From Planctomycetes bacterium UBA1662 (GTDB lineage: Bacteria > Planctomycetota > UBA8108), in contig DCKY01000110.1 of assembly GCA_002320775.1 (NCBI GenBank), positions 1 to 24,340 on the forward strand: 24,340 bases of DNA, given 5' to 3'. Numbering within the stretch: position 1 is the stretch's first letter; each line of letters starts with the position of its first letter. Positions 22,898 to 24,340 of the stretch are shown here, in pieces. The notes beneath the pieces are model-generated. The model was not told where the DNA came from, ran no database searches, and saw only the letters and a program-made list of their open reading frames with translations. The translations under genes were made by a program, and so were the position numbers.

Positions 22898-24340
22898 CTA
22901 GGCCTTGCTGATCTTCACCGGGCAGACCTTCAGCTCGGCGGTCTGGGTCACCGGGTCATAGCCTGAGCCGGTGAGTATATTGACCGGGACATCATTGAAG
23001 CTGAAGCTGCAGAAGACCGTTCCCCGCGGTGAGCGGGAGGTGGCCTCCACCTTGACCTGGACGGCGCCCCGGCGGCTGGCCATCTCGCACAGGCTGCCGT
23101 CTTCGAGGCCCCAGGCACTTAGGTCGTCGGGATGGACCTCGAGGGTCTCCTCGCTCAGCAGGTAGTCGATGCCGTGCGCCCGGCCGGACTGGGTCCGGGT
23201 GTGGTAGGAGGCGAGCCTCCTGCCCGTGGTCAGCCAGACCGGGTATTCATCATCGATCGTTTCGGCCGGGTCCCGGTAGTTCAGCACGGTGAAGATTCCC
23301 CGGCCATTTTCAAACTCGCCCTCGTGCAGGATGGGTGTTCCTGGATGGTCCTTTTCGGGAACGGGCCACTGGAACTCCCCGTTTTCAACACGGTCCCAGT
23401 CGAGACCGGCGTAGATCGGCGAGAGACCACAGAGCTCATTGAAGACATCGCGGGCGGATTCGTATTCGAAGCCTTCGATTCCCAGCCGCCGGGCGATCTG
23501 GCTGACGATCCACCAGTCGGGCTTCGCCTGCCCGTGCGGTGTGACCGCCGCCCGCAGGCGCTGCACCCTGCGCTCGGTGTTGGCGCAGGTTCCATCGGCC
23601 TCTCCGAAGCCCGCCGCCGGGAATACGACGTCGGCCAGCTCGCCGGTCTCTGTGAGGAAGAGATCGATCACCACCAGGTGGTCGAGGCTCTTGAGCGCGT
23701 GCTCGCAGTGATTGCGGTCAGGGTCTGAGACCACGGTGTTCTCTCCATTGATGATCATCGCCCGGATCTGCTCGCCGCAGCGATCGAGGGCCGTCACCTT
23801 GGTGATGCCAACCTCTGTGGGGACCTCGCGGCCGTAGAGCTTCTTGAACTTCGCCTGGTTCTCCGGGTCTACGACGGGTTGGAAGCCAGGGTAGTTTGCC
23901 GGGATCGCGCCGCTGTCGCCGGCCCCCTGGATGTTGTTCTGCCCGCGCATCGGGTTGATGCCGGTACCCTCCCGGCCGATGTTGCCGGTCATCAGGGCTA
24001 TGTTGCAGAGGCTCTTGACGTTGTCGACTCCGCAGATGTGTTCGGTGATTCCCAGCGTGTAGTAGATCGCTCCGCGCTCGGCGCCGGCGTAGAGCCGCGC
24101 GGCCGCCTCGATATCGGCGGCACTGCAGCCGGTGAGCTCCGCGGCCCATTCGGGAGTGAACTGCTCGAGATGCCGGAGGAATTCTTCCGAGCCAGTGGTG
24201 CGTTCATCGATGAAGTCCTCATTGGCGAGCCCCTCGCGGGCGATGACATGCGCCATTCCCAGCAGCAGGGCTACATCGCTTCCTACGCGGATCGGCAGGT
24301 AGAGATCGGCCAGCTCGGCAAGCCGAATCCGCCGCGGGTC
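22898..24340 (-). CDS. Molybdopterin formate dehydrogenase, alpha (catalytic) subunit, 5'-truncated by window edge
   Basis: The C-terminal 480 residues of a large molybdopterin oxidoreductase; the frame is open to the window edge, so the true start lies outside. The sequence follows formate dehydrogenases closely: LGITEHICGVDNVKSL, LMTGNIGREGTGINP, RGQNNIQGAGDSGAIP and YPGFQP. Then come a cofactor-binding segment (AAGFGEADGTCANTERRVQR) and the C-terminal molydopterin-dinucleotide domain (LEVHPDDLSAWGLEDGS, DPVTQTAELKVCPVKI). The 4Fe-4S site and the catalytic Cys/Sec are not in view, so formate specificity rests on overall similarity. Related NuoG-like or other DMSO-reductase-family members are less likely. 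The M24 peptidase gene follows after 33 bp. Confidence 0.92.
   Translation of the reverse strand, partial: DPRRIRLAELADLYLPIRVGSDVALLLGMAHVIAREGLANEDFIDERTTGSEEFLRHLEQFTPEWAAELTGCSAADIEAAARLYAGAERGAIYYTLGITEHICGVDNVKSLCNIALMTGNIGREGTGINPMRGQNNIQGAGDSGAIPANYPGFQPVVDPENQAKFKKLYGREVPTEVGITKVTALDRCGEQIRAMIINGENTVVSDPDRNHCEHALKSLDHLVVIDLFLTETGELADVVFPAAGFGEADGTCANTERRVQRLRAAVTPHGQAKPDWWIVSQIARRLGIEGFEYESARDVFNELCGLSPIYAGLDWDRVENGEFQWPVPEKDHPGTPILHEGEFENGRGIFTVLNYRDPAETIDDEYPVWLTTGRRLASYHTRTQSGRAHGIDYLLSEETLEVHPDDLSAWGLEDGSLCEMASRRGAVQVKVEATSRSPRGTVFCSFSFNDVPVNILTGSGYDPVTQTAELKVCPVKISKA

Overview
The window is about 24 kb of GC-rich bacterial chromosome that most resembles a Planctomycetota genome. 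The main reason is a paired EF-hand (dockerin-like) module of the planctomycete type, seen in two unrelated secreted proteins: at the C-terminus of the thrombospondin-type-3 protein and at the N-terminus of the 17.1-19.2 kb protein. The gene set (DUF3500 protein with a Tat signal, sugar-phosphate-isomerase-like TIM barrel, many exported proteins of unknown role) fits this. The phylum call is an inference. No insertion sequence, phage gene, CRISPR array or complete RNA gene was found.

Layout. 1-1651 (-): a sulfur assimilation operon of siroheme synthase followed by a 4Fe-4S-type APS/PAPS reductase, joined by an ATGA overlap, with an intrinsic terminator in front of the first gene. 2078-4281 (+): an exported M28 zinc peptidase, then a Mn-type superoxide dismutase with a strong terminator. 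4358-9204 (-): a CNNM/CBS membrane protein and a giant secreted calcium-repeat protein with about 53 acidic loops. The interval between them carries a MerR-like promoter layout and a structured leader. 9375-10541 (+): a TIM-barrel isomerase/epimerase. 10553-11422 (-): a half-size EamA-like membrane protein and a small exported protein. 11548-14435 (+): a PIG3-type quinone oxidoreductase, a Tat-exported DUF3500 protein with terminator, and a YqgE/AlgH protein. 14432-16908 (-): a four-S1-domain RNA-binding protein followed by an MFS exporter. 17081-19198 (-): a secreted protein with dockerin-like, OB-like, Ig-like, IPT-like and lamin-tail-like parts. 19409-21675 (+): a translationally coupled pair, an exported propeller-like protein and an Ig-like lipoprotein. 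21659-24340 (-): a molybdopterin formate dehydrogenase alpha subunit, cut by the window edge, followed by an M24 metallopeptidase.

How they work together. The sulfur genes form one pathway, because siroheme is the cofactor of the sulfite reductase that acts after CysH. The other blocks look like independent housekeeping or envelope genes. The strongest candidates for undescribed biology are the TSP3 protein with its unusual promoter and leader, the coupled secreted pair at 19.4-21.7 kb, and the multidomain lamin-tail protein divergent from that pair across a symmetric regulatory region. No defence or mobile system is visible.
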